A DNA stretch of 5,860 nucleotides from assembly GCA_964597075.1 (NCBI GenBank), contig CAZQXC010000143.1, forward strand, positions 1 through 5,860, read 5' to 3'. Position 1 is the stretch's first letter. The number at the start of each line of letters is the position of its first letter. The DNA comes from UBA2336 sp964597075. Lineage in GTDB: Bacteria > Bacteroidota > Bacteroidia > Cytophagales > Cyclobacteriaceae. Shown in pieces: positions 1 through 5,519 of this stretch. A program made the position numbers and the translations under genes. The notes below the pieces were generated by a model, which did no database searches, had not been told where the DNA came from, and was given only the letters and a program-made list of their open reading frames with translations.

Positions 1-17
1 GCAGGGTTGGAAGAAAT

Positions 18-45
18 AGTCATTAGTCATTTGTCATTTGTCAAA
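18..45. repeat. Four-copy imperfect 7-bp tandem repeat upstream of the thioesterase
   Basis: Four consecutive heptamers read AGTCATT, AGTCATT, TGTCATT and TGTCAAA at 18-24, 25-31, 32-38 and 39-45. The first two copies are identical and the others drift at one to three positions. The array ends five bases before the preferred ATG of the thioesterase gene and contains an alternative in-frame TTG at 38. Because the unit is 7 bp, a change in copy number would shift spacing and frame. No function is demonstrated; it may simply be a degenerate intergenic microsatellite. Confidence 0.7.
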
Positions 46-49
46 AGAA

Positions 50-571
50 ATGTCCAGAAAAAAGAAATTTCCGCGTGAGTCGTTTGTGAGCATGACGGAG
101 TTGGTGCTTCCCAACGATACCAATACCTTAAATAATTTAATGGGAGGAAGACTCATGCACTGGATGGACATTGTATCGGCCATTGCTGCACAGAAGCATT
201 CCAATCGTATCGTGGTAACAGCTTCTGTTGATAATATATCTTTCAAACACCCTATTTTACTCGGTAATGTTGTTACACTCAAAGCCAACGTTACCCGGGC
301 GTTTAATTCTTCCATGGAAGTACGCATTGATGTAGACGCAGAGGATATTCCATCGGGTAAAAAAATGGAGAGTAATAGCGCCTATTTCACATTCGTTGCT
401 GTGGATCAAAGCGGTCGCCCGATTGATGTTCCGGAAATAGAACCTGAAACAGAAACAGATAAGGAATTTTATAACGGAGCTCTACGCAGGAGACAGTTAC
501 GTCTTATCCTGGCGGGCCGCATGAAGCCACAAGACGCTCACGAATTAAAATCGATATTTGATATCAAGTAA
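50..571 (+). CDS. Hotdog-fold acyl-CoA thioesterase (YciA/BACH-like)
   Basis: This 173-residue protein should hydrolyse acyl-CoA thioesters to free acid and CoA in the cytoplasm. It aligns by eye with the YciA/BACH branch of the hotdog superfamily. The N-terminal LPNDTNTLNNLMGG stretch (residues 20-33) corresponds to the YciA MPADTNANGDIFGG motif, and HWMD (37-40) supplies the conserved Asp40. Asn25 and Asp40 are the likely active-site pair. VVTASVD (55-61), the F-x-x-P-I strand (65-69) and the SMEV strand (88-91) follow the family pattern. A charged C-terminal tail (about 140-173) extends beyond the core of short YciA proteins. ATG at 50 is preferred over an in-frame TTG at 38, because the TTG lies inside the heptamer repeat and would add only four unconserved residues. 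The stop overlaps the next start (TAATG), which suggests coupling. The acyl-chain preference cannot be read from sequence. Confidence 0.93.
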   Translation: MSRKKKFPRESFVSMTELVLPNDTNTLNNLMGGRLMHWMDIVSAIAAQKHSNRIVVTASVDNISFKHPILLGNVVTLKANVTRAFNSSMEVRIDVDAEDIPSGKKMESNSAYFTFVAVDQSGRPIDVPEIEPETETDKEFYNGALRRRQLRLILAGRMKPQDAHELKSIFDIK

Positions 572-960
572 TGAGTCTGCAGCGAGAAATACTTGAGCAA
601 ACCTTCACAGAGGACTTATATAGTATACCCGGCAAAGTACTGGTGCTGCTGCCCCATTCATGGTCATCACTAAGTTCGAATGAAATTGAGTTGCTAACCA
701 AAATTCTTGGTTCTGTGAAACTAAAAATCGCACACGTGCAGATACTCGCCAAAGAGACCTCTGATCTTACTGATTTGAATGTTTATAATCCACGAATGAT
801 TTTATCATTTGGCTGCAAAATCAAGCAGGTCAAAACGCCTTACCAGGTAACTGACTGGAATGGTGTCAATGTTATAGAAGCTGACGCATTGCTTGCCCTT
901 GATGAGCCTAAAAAGAAACAACTTTGGGTGGCCCTGCAAGAGACACTTAAACTCTCGTAA
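571..960 (+). CDS. Small HolD-like protein, putative DNA polymerase III psi subunit
   Basis: This is a 129-residue soluble protein with no signal peptide or membrane helix. Its order of elements resembles the psi (HolD) subunit of the DNA polymerase III clamp loader. A hydrophobic strand VLVLLP (23-28) is followed by a helix with E-x-x-LLTKILGSV (about 40-49). A second strand MILSFG (76-81) comes next. The C-terminal A-L-L-A-L-D-x-P-K-K-K-x-LW pattern (106-119) parallels the E. coli HolD segment with LTDLRANP followed by LW. Psi links the chi subunit and single-stranded DNA-binding protein to the clamp loader. The match is by eye over a weakly conserved family, so a lineage-specific protein of unknown function is the alternative. 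The ATG shares its A with the stop of the thioesterase gene (TAATG), which fixes the start and suggests translation by re-initiation. No terminator follows before the hppA promoter. Confidence 0.5.
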   Translation: MSLQREILEQTFTEDLYSIPGKVLVLLPHSWSSLSSNEIELLTKILGSVKLKIAHVQILAKETSDLTDLNVYNPRMILSFGCKIKQVKTPYQVTDWNGVNVIEADALLALDEPKKKQLWVALQETLKLS

Positions 961-1002
961 CTACGCCTACAGGAATGGCAAATTCTGTTAATTCTGATCG
1001 TT

Positions 1003-1033
1003 TTTGCAGGTTTTACCAGTTATTCTATCTTTG
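1003..1033 (+). promoter_or_regulatory. Bacteroidetes-type promoter for hppA
   Basis: TTTG at 1003-1006 and TATCTTTG at 1026-1033 match the Bacteroidetes -33 (TTTG) and -7 (TAnnTTTG) consensus at every fixed position, with a 19-bp spacer. The predicted transcription start is near 1037-1040, which leaves a leader of roughly 112-115 nt before the hppA ATG. No transcript data are available. Confidence 0.65.
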
Positions 1034-1066
1034 CGCTGCTTTTTAAGGCAGATTGTCGAAATAAGC

Positions 1067-1100
1067 CTGAATGAATGCTCAAAAGGCATACTAAATTCAG
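1067..1100 (+). other. Nested hairpin in the hppA leader
   Basis: The outer arms CTGAAT (1067-1072) and ATTCAG (1095-1100) are perfectly complementary. They enclose an inner pair, ATGC (1075-1078) and GCAT (1086-1089), extendable by a T-G wobble. Unpaired bulges of two and five bases separate the stems. There is no U-tract, so this is not an intrinsic terminator. It lies inside the predicted 5' leader, about 50 nt before the hppA start, and could affect mRNA stability or translation. It does not match any riboswitch I recognise. Confidence 0.35.
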
Positions 1101-1122
1101 AAGAAAATACCGTAAGAAATAA
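1075..1122 (+). other. Candidate 15-codon leader ORF, very basic (doubtful)
   Basis: An ATG at 1075 opens a short frame that encodes MLKRHTKFRRKYRKK and ends at TAA 1120-1122. Ten of its 15 residues are Lys, Arg or His. It sits in the predicted hppA leader and starts inside the leader hairpin. It has no recognisable ribosome binding site. A-rich leader DNA readily gives Lys/Arg codons by chance, so this is listed only as a candidate minicistron. A 7-codon frame (1071-1094, MNAQKAY) overlaps it in another phase. Confidence 0.15.
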
Positions 1123-1151
1123 TAACTGAATCGATAACCTTAATTCGTAAC

Positions 1152-3452
1152 ATGGAAAATTTACTCTATTACCTTCCGCTATTTGGTGTGTTGGGGATCA
1201 TTTTTGTTTTGTGGAAAAGCGCCTGGGTTAATAAACAGGATGCCGGCACGGATAAAATGAAAAAAATTGCGGGCCACATTGCCGAAGGCGCCATGGCTTT
1301 TTTAAAAGCGGAATATAAAGTGTTGGCCATATTTGTAGTATGCGTGGCCATCCTGCTTGGGGTTACAGCAAGCGCTGAAACGTCATCTCCCCTCGTGGCA
1401 GTCTCTTTCATATTGGGTGCTTTCTGTTCGGCATTAGCCGGCTATATCGGAATGCGTGTAGCAACAAAAGCAAATGTGCGTACAACTAATGCGGCACGCA
1501 CCAGCTTGGGAAGAGCACTCGAAGTTGCTTTCGCTGGTGGATCTGTAATGGGTATGGGCGTTGTTGGTTTAGGTGTTTTAGGATTAAGCACGTTATTCAT
1601 TATCTATTCCAACATGTTTGGCATTGACACCCAGGCAAATTTAACCCAGGTTATTACTATCATCACAGGTTTTTCATTCGGTGCCTCTTCCATTGCACTC
1701 TTTGCGCGTGTAGGTGGTGGTATTTACACAAAAGCTGCCGATGTAGGCGCTGACCTTGTGGGTAAAGTTGAAGCCGGTATTCCGGAAGACCACCCGCTAA
1801 ACCCTGCTACTATTGCCGATAACGTGGGTGATAACGTAGGGGATGTTGCCGGTATGGGTGCTGACCTTTTTGAATCCTATGTGGGTTCCATTGTGGGTAC
1901 CATGGTACTCGGTGCTGCCTTTATGGTACCGGGCTTTGTTGATAATTTCAATGGTCTTTCGCCAGTACTGCTTCCTCTAGTATTGGCTGGTGTTGGTATT
2001 GTCATGTCTTTTCTTGGAACATTCTTCGTGCGCGTAAAAGAAGGTGGCGATCCCCAAAGAGCCCTTAACATGGGCGAGTTTGTTTCATCAGGTTTAATGA
2101 TTGCAGCATCTTATTTCATTATCACCTATATGCTACCCGCGCAGTGGTCATTTACCGATCCATTGTATACCGATGAAAACGGTAATAATGTAGTTCGTAC
2201 CATGACGGCTTTGGGCGTATTCTGGGCTACTGTGATCGGTCTTATTGCCGGCTTGCTGGTTGGTTTGATTACTGAATATTATACCGGCATGGGCAAGAAA
2301 CCTGTGCTATCAATTGTACGACAATCTTCTACGGGCGCAGCAACTAATATTATTGCTGGTCTTGGTGTAGGGATGATGTCGACTGCTATTCCTATCGTAA
2401 TCATTGCCCTTTCCATTATAGGAGCTTTCCATTTCGGTGGACTTTATGGCATCGCTATCGCTGCCGTGGGTATGCTTTCCAACCTCGGGATTCAATTAGC
2501 CGTTGACGCTTACGGACCTATTTCTGATAATGCCGGTGGGATTGCTGAAATGTCTGAACTTCCAAAAGAAGTACGTTCACGTACCGATAAATTAGATGCC
2601 GTGGGTAACACTACTGCCGCGATCGGTAAGGGTTTTGCTATTGCTTCTGCTGCCCTTACAGCGCTTGCATTATTTGGAGCATTCATGACCACCGCTAAGC
2701 TTGGTTCGATTGATGTTTCTAAAGCCAACGTTATGGCCGGGTTGTTTATTGGTGGTATGCTACCGTTTGTATTTTCAGCCTTAGCCATGGGTGCCGTTGG
2801 TCGTGCTGCCATGTCGATGATTGAAGAAGTCAGAAGGCAGTTTACCTCTATTCCTCAACTGAAAGCGGCCCTGGAAGTGATGAAGCGAAACGGAGATAAA
2901 TCTAAAGAAGAGTGGACGACCGAAGATCAAAAAACTTTCGATGAAGCCGATGGCAAAGCAGAGTATGGTAAGTGTGTTGAAATCTCTACAAAAGCTGCTA
3001 TTCGTCAAATGGTGTTACCGGGCTTGATGGCTGTTATTGCTCCTGTACTTATCGCCTTCTTGCCTGGCTTTGGTGTAGAATCATTAGGGGGTATGTTGGC
3101 TGGTGTAACCGTTTCGGGTGTGTTGATGGCAATTTTCCAATCCAATGCTGGTGGTGCTTGGGACAACGCCAAGAAAAGTTTTGAAGAAGGTGTTGAAATA
3201 AACGGCCAGATGTTCTACAAAAAGTCTGAACCACACAAAGCCGCTGTTGTTGGTGATACCGTAGGTGATCCTTTTAAAGATACTTCTGGTCCTTCGCTGA
3301 ACATCCTGTTAAAACTCATGTCTGTTGTCGCCCTTGTGATTGCCCCTGCCCTGGCTCCATCACCTTCGGCCGAAGCTACCCTAAAAGAAACCAAGCCTAC
3401 AATGGAGGTCGTTAGTGTTACCCCCCTTGAAACTACAGAGACTATTAAGTAA
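1152..3452 (+). CDS. hppA: Membrane-bound ion-translocating pyrophosphatase, K+-dependent type
   Basis: This 766-residue integral membrane enzyme couples pyrophosphate hydrolysis to pumping of H+ and/or Na+ out of the cytoplasm. Hydrophobic helices run throughout, consistent with the family's 16 segments. Catalytic motifs are intact: DVGADLVGKVE (197-207) with Asp197, Asp201, Lys205 and Glu207; DNVGDNVGD (223-231); and DTVGDPFKDTSGPS (702-715). GNTTAAIGKG (485-494) carries Ala489 and Gly492, where K+-independent enzymes have Lys and Thr, so K+ dependence is expected. DLFES (238-242) has Glu241 at the position equivalent to Glu246 of the Thermotoga Na+-pumping enzyme. This favours a Na+ or dual Na+/H+ pump but does not prove it. 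A charged loop (about 569-603) lengthens the cytosolic segment between EEVRRQF and YGKCVEIST. A polar tail of about 30 residues follows the last helix. The gene has its own promoter and terminator, so it is probably monocistronic. Confidence 0.97.
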   Translation: MENLLYYLPLFGVLGIIFVLWKSAWVNKQDAGTDKMKKIAGHIAEGAMAFLKAEYKVLAIFVVCVAILLGVTASAETSSPLVAVSFILGAFCSALAGYIGMRVATKANVRTTNAARTSLGRALEVAFAGGSVMGMGVVGLGVLGLSTLFIIYSNMFGIDTQANLTQVITIITGFSFGASSIALFARVGGGIYTKAADVGADLVGKVEAGIPEDHPLNPATIADNVGDNVGDVAGMGADLFESYVGSIVGTMVLGAAFMVPGFVDNFNGLSPVLLPLVLAGVGIVMSFLGTFFVRVKEGGDPQRALNMGEFVSSGLMIAASYFIITYMLPAQWSFTDPLYTDENGNNVVRTMTALGVFWATVIGLIAGLLVGLITEYYTGMGKKPVLSIVRQSSTGAATNIIAGLGVGMMSTAIPIVIIALSIIGAFHFGGLYGIAIAAVGMLSNLGIQLAVDAYGPISDNAGGIAEMSELPKEVRSRTDKLDAVGNTTAAIGKGFAIASAALTALALFGAFMTTAKLGSIDVSKANVMAGLFIGGMLPFVFSALAMGAVGRAAMSMIEEVRRQFTSIPQLKAALEVMKRNGDKSKEEWTTEDQKTFDEADGKAEYGKCVEISTKAAIRQMVLPGLMAVIAPVLIAFLPGFGVESLGGMLAGVTVSGVLMAIFQSNAGGAWDNAKKSFEEGVEINGQMFYKKSEPHKAAVVGDTVGDPFKDTSGPSLNILLKLMSVVALVIAPALAPSPSAEATLKETKPTMEVVSVTPLETTETIK

Positions 3453-3471
3453 TTTTTAATTTCTATACTTT

Positions 3472-3505
3472 AAAACCCTGACGGTTCCGTCAGGGTTTTT
3501 TATTT
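3472..3505 (+). terminator. Strong intrinsic terminator after hppA
   Basis: AAAACCCTGACGG (3472-3484) is perfectly complementary to CCGTCAGGGTTTT (3487-3499), a 13-bp stem whose formal loop is only TT, so the closing pairs probably open. A T-rich run from 3496 follows the GC core. The A-tract on the other side makes it potentially bidirectional. It begins 19 bases after the hppA stop and ends about 22 bases before the DUF2147 start, separating the two transcripts. Confidence 0.93.
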
Positions 3506-3527
3506 TAGCACAAAAGACTCAAAACAT

Positions 3528-3959
3528 ATGAAAAAAGTGTTGTTGACAGCCTTAATCCTGGCAGTCGGAATTTCTTTATCTGCTCAAAATTCCATTCTTG
3601 GAAAATGGAAGTCAATTGATGATACAACCGGAGAGACAAAATCTGTTGTCGAAATCTATGAGCGCGGTGGGCTTGTTTTTGGAAAGATTCTTAAAATATT
3701 CCCTAAACCAGGCGATGATCAGGATCCCATTTGTGATAAATGTCCACAGGATGACGATCGGTATAAACAAAAGATTATCGGTATGGAGATTATCCAAAAA
3801 ATGAAAAAAAGGGGTAATGAATACGCTGATGGTCATATTTTGGACCCTGAAGCCGGTCGCGTTTATCGTTGCAAACTTTGGTTGGAATCCAACGACCTGA
3901 AAGTCAGAGGATATTGGGGGCCGGTATGGCGCACCCAAACGTGGAAAAAGGTATCTTAA
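3528..3959 (+). CDS. Secreted DUF2147 family protein
   Basis: This is a 143-residue exported protein of unknown function. A typical signal peptide has Lys2-Lys3, a hydrophobic core at about 4-16 and a likely cleavage after SLSA at residue 19, leaving a mature domain that begins QNSILGKW. The mature part follows the DUF2147 pattern. It has GKWKSIDD near the start, an E-x-Y strand, FGKI (51-54), a D-P-x-C-x-x-C element with Cys69 and Cys72, and GMEII (85-89). These are followed by G-H-I-L-D-P-E-A-G (102-110), Tyr113-Arg-Cys115, KVRG (125-128) and a closing RTQTWKKV (135-142). The family is predicted to be a periplasmic or surface beta-barrel-like domain, and no activity is established. The three mature cysteines could form a disulfide or bind a ligand. 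ATG at 3528 is set by the signal peptide. It follows the hppA terminator, and there is no obvious terminator before the sigma-factor gene. Confidence 0.9.
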   Translation: MKKVLLTALILAVGISLSAQNSILGKWKSIDDTTGETKSVVEIYERGGLVFGKILKIFPKPGDDQDPICDKCPQDDDRYKQKIIGMEIIQKMKKRGNEYADGHILDPEAGRVYRCKLWLESNDLKVRGYWGPVWRTQTWKKVS

Positions 3960-4053
3960 CCACAAGAAAAACTCTTAATCGGTAAAACTTCACACCAACC
4001 TTGAAAATAGGTTACCATATTTACGCCTAATGGTATACAGGTCGAGCTCAGTA

Positions 4054-4593
4054 ATGGAAGAAAAGGAGATCTTTGAACGCATTTGTAAAGGCGATGAAAA
4101 GGCTCTGGAAACACTTTACAAGAAGTATTACAGGATGATGACCAAATTGGTTATCACCAATAGCGGAACTGAAGAGGAGGCCCGTGATGTTTACCAGGAC
4201 GCCCTGGTCGTCTTCTGGCAAAAAGCGACCTCCGGAAAACTGGTAATGACCTCTAAAATCAGCACATATATTTACAGTATATGTCAAAATTTGTGGAGGA
4301 AGGAACTGGATCGGAAAAAGCGACTTTCCCGTGAGGAAAAAGATGTTTCCGTTACCATCGATACCGAGAGTGAAGAACGAAACAAAATAATCGCCCGTTG
4401 CATCGATCAATTGGGCGAAACCTGTAAAAAGGTTTTGATGTATTACTACTTTGAAGAAATGTCGATGCAGGATATCGCTGAGAAACTAGGGTTTGCCAAC
4501 ACCGATACCGCAAAGACAAAAAAGTATAAGTGTAAAAAGAAGCTTGATGAATTGGTGAAGGCTCAATACTCTGAGCAGGATTTTTTAGATTAA
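4054..4593 (+). CDS. RNA polymerase sigma-70 family (ECF-like) factor
   Basis: This protein of about 179 residues should direct RNA polymerase to a specific promoter set. Region 2 spans about 19-90. It includes the core-binding segment EEARDVYQDALVVFWQKA (41-58) and the -10-recognition segment around ISTYIYSICQNLWRKELDRK (69-88). Region 4 (about 112-168) has a helix-turn-helix with MSMQDIAEKLGF (136-147) and a lysine-rich recognition helix, KTKKYKCKKKL (154-164). There is no region 1 or 3, as expected of ECF factors. The recognition helix has NTDTAKTKK instead of the commoner NVKSR pattern, a variant I associate with Bacteroidetes sigma factors. I prefer ATG 4054 because it gives the usual MEEKEIFERI-x-x-GDE opening. 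The in-frame ATG at 4030 would add eight residues, MVYRSSSV. The downstream anti-sigma-like gene starts four bases after the stop, so the two are almost certainly cotranscribed. Confidence 0.93.
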   Translation: MEEKEIFERICKGDEKALETLYKKYYRMMTKLVITNSGTEEEARDVYQDALVVFWQKATSGKLVMTSKISTYIYSICQNLWRKELDRKKRLSREEKDVSVTIDTESEERNKIIARCIDQLGETCKKVLMYYYFEEMSMQDIAEKLGFANTDTAKTKKYKCKKKLDELVKAQYSEQDFLD

Positions 4594-4597
4594 GAAG

Positions 4598-5449
4598 ATG
4601 GCAATAGAAAAAGATTTAGACTTACTGGACGACTACCTATCCAATCGCCTGAGCGAACAAGATAAAGCATCGTTTGAACAAAAGCTGGAAGCAAATCCTG
4701 AACTAAAAAAGGAAATGCAACTTCAGCAACAATTGATTGAGGGCATTCAAAAACAACGAATGCTTGAGCTCAAAGCTTTGCTCAATAACATTCCGATTGC
4801 GCCTGGCTTTAGTGGACAAAATACCCTACTTACCAAGGTTGTATCATCGGTTATTGTGGCGGGATTAGTAACCACTGCCGTGTATTGGTATTATAATAAT
4901 GAAGAACCTCCCACCACATTCGAAGCAATTAGTGAAGAGGTTGAATCAATTGCTGAAGAAATTGCTGCACCTGAGGAACCGAAAAATGATGAACCGTTGG
5001 TTCCAATAGAAGAAAAAACAAAAGAAGAGAAGTCTGTAAGTTCACCGGTCAACACACCTGCGCCTACCGCTGAAGTAACAAAACCTAAGCTGAATGTTTA
5101 TACACCTGAATCGGATGACGAATCAGCTACCCTGCAGAAAGAACGCGACCAGGTAGCCTTTATTACCAAAGCCTTTGTCACTTCATCTGTGGAGGTTGAA
5201 GTTGAGCCTGGAGATAAAAAGTATAATAACCACTATATCTTCCGAGGCGGAAAACTTGTCCTTTATGGTTCTTTCGAAAATAACCTTTACGAGATATTGG
5301 AATTTATAGCCGAGAATAAGCGTACTGTTTTCCTGTTTCACAAAACGAGTTATTACCTACTCAATGAGCAAGTTGATGTCCCTACACCACTGGTTCCTAT
5401 CAGGGATGCCAAGCTGATTAAAAAATTACAAGAGCAGCGAGCAGATTGA
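4598..5449 (+). CDS. Single-pass membrane protein, putative anti-sigma factor with unknown C-terminal domain
   Basis: This 283-residue protein is partnered with the sigma gene. The N-terminal cytosolic part (1-80) has LLDDYLSNRLSEQDKASFEQ (9-28), then LEANPELKKEMQLQQQ. This resembles the helical start of anti-sigma factors, but there is no H-x3-C-x2-C zinc motif and no cysteine at all. One membrane helix lies at about 81-99 (VVSSVIVAGLVTTAVYWYY), giving an N-in, C-out topology. A Glu/Pro/Thr-rich linker (about 101-165) follows. A globular extracytoplasmic domain (about 170-270) is rich in beta-type segments, such as YIFRGGKLVLYGSF (213-226), YEILEFI (231-237), TVFLFHK (243-249) and SYYLLNE (251-257). 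I do not recognise that domain. Inferred role: it holds the sigma factor at the membrane and releases it on an envelope signal. Gene position and topology support this, but no binding evidence is visible. A membrane protein merely co-regulated with the sigma gene is the alternative. A strong terminator follows. Confidence 0.85.
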   Translation: MAIEKDLDLLDDYLSNRLSEQDKASFEQKLEANPELKKEMQLQQQLIEGIQKQRMLELKALLNNIPIAPGFSGQNTLLTKVVSSVIVAGLVTTAVYWYYNNEEPPTTFEAISEEVESIAEEIAAPEEPKNDEPLVPIEEKTKEEKSVSSPVNTPAPTAEVTKPKLNVYTPESDDESATLQKERDQVAFITKAFVTSSVEVEVEPGDKKYNNHYIFRGGKLVLYGSFENNLYEILEFIAENKRTVFLFHKTSYYLLNEQVDVPTPLVPIRDAKLIKKLQEQRAD

Positions 5450-5466
5450 TTTGAGGCGAGTTGAAT

Positions 5467-5499
5467 AAAAAGCCTCTGGTAATTTCCAGAGGCTTTTTT
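5467..5499 (+). terminator. Strong intrinsic terminator after the sigma/anti-sigma-like operon
   Basis: AAAAAGCCTCTGG (5467-5479) pairs perfectly with CCAGAGGCTTTTT (5486-5498). The stem is 13 bp with a GC-rich core, the loop is six bases (TAATTT), and a run of six T follows the core. It begins 17 bases after the stop codon of the membrane protein gene. The flanking A- and T-tracts make it potentially bidirectional. It ends 20 bases before the ftsX start. Confidence 0.95.
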
Positions 5500-5513
5500 A
5501 TTTCCTAAATTTG
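5483..5513 (+). promoter_or_regulatory. Predicted ftsX promoter overlapping the terminator
   Basis: TAAATTTG at 5506-5513 is a perfect match to the Bacteroidetes -7 element TAnnTTTG. A 19-bp spacer upstream leads to TTTC at 5483-5486, which is three of four matches to the -33 TTTG. That element lies in the loop and first stem base of the preceding terminator. Transcription should begin about 4-7 bases after 5513, essentially at the ftsX ATG. The -7 element is convincing and the -33 is weaker. Confidence 0.55.
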
Positions 5514-5519
5514 ACCGCC

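Noticed and set aside
1..19. Possible C-terminal tail of an upstream gene, reading Q-G-W-K-K and ending at TAG 17-19.
   Set aside because: Only five codons are visible; any frame could give this by chance and no family can be assigned.
38..571. Longer thioesterase form starting at TTG 38.
   Set aside because: The TTG is part of the heptamer repeat, and the four extra residues have no support; ATG 50 gives a normal N-terminus.
975..1046. A 23-codon ORF from ATG 975 between the psi-like gene and hppA.
   Set aside because: It runs through the predicted promoter, has no recognisable features and is within chance length.
1036..1051. Small hairpin CTGC/GCAG at the predicted start of the hppA transcript.
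   Set aside because: Short stem with a tiny or AT-rich loop and no conserved context; too weak to list as a feature.
3501..3508. TATTTTAG as a -7 box for the DUF2147 gene.
   Set aside because: It has one mismatch to TAnnTTTG, no -33 element at the right spacing, and lies in the T-tract of the hppA terminator.
3981..4016. Inverted repeats GGTAA/TTACC and AACC/GGTT before the sigma gene.
   Set aside because: Stems are only four to five bases and have no T-tract, so neither a terminator nor an operator can be claimed.
4018..4053. Promoter-like TATTTACG (4018-4025) and alternative sigma-factor ATG at 4030.
   Set aside because: The box matches only four of six fixed -7 positions and no TTTG lies at the right distance. 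The arrangement resembles that before ftsX, so a start at 4030 cannot be excluded, but the family pattern favours 4054.
1169..4410. Several open frames of 60-120 codons on the minus strand opposite hppA, the DUF2147 gene and the sigma gene.
   Set aside because: They lie antisense to well-supported genes, have low-complexity compositions such as Ser/Pro/Thr-rich stretches, and show no recognisable domain.
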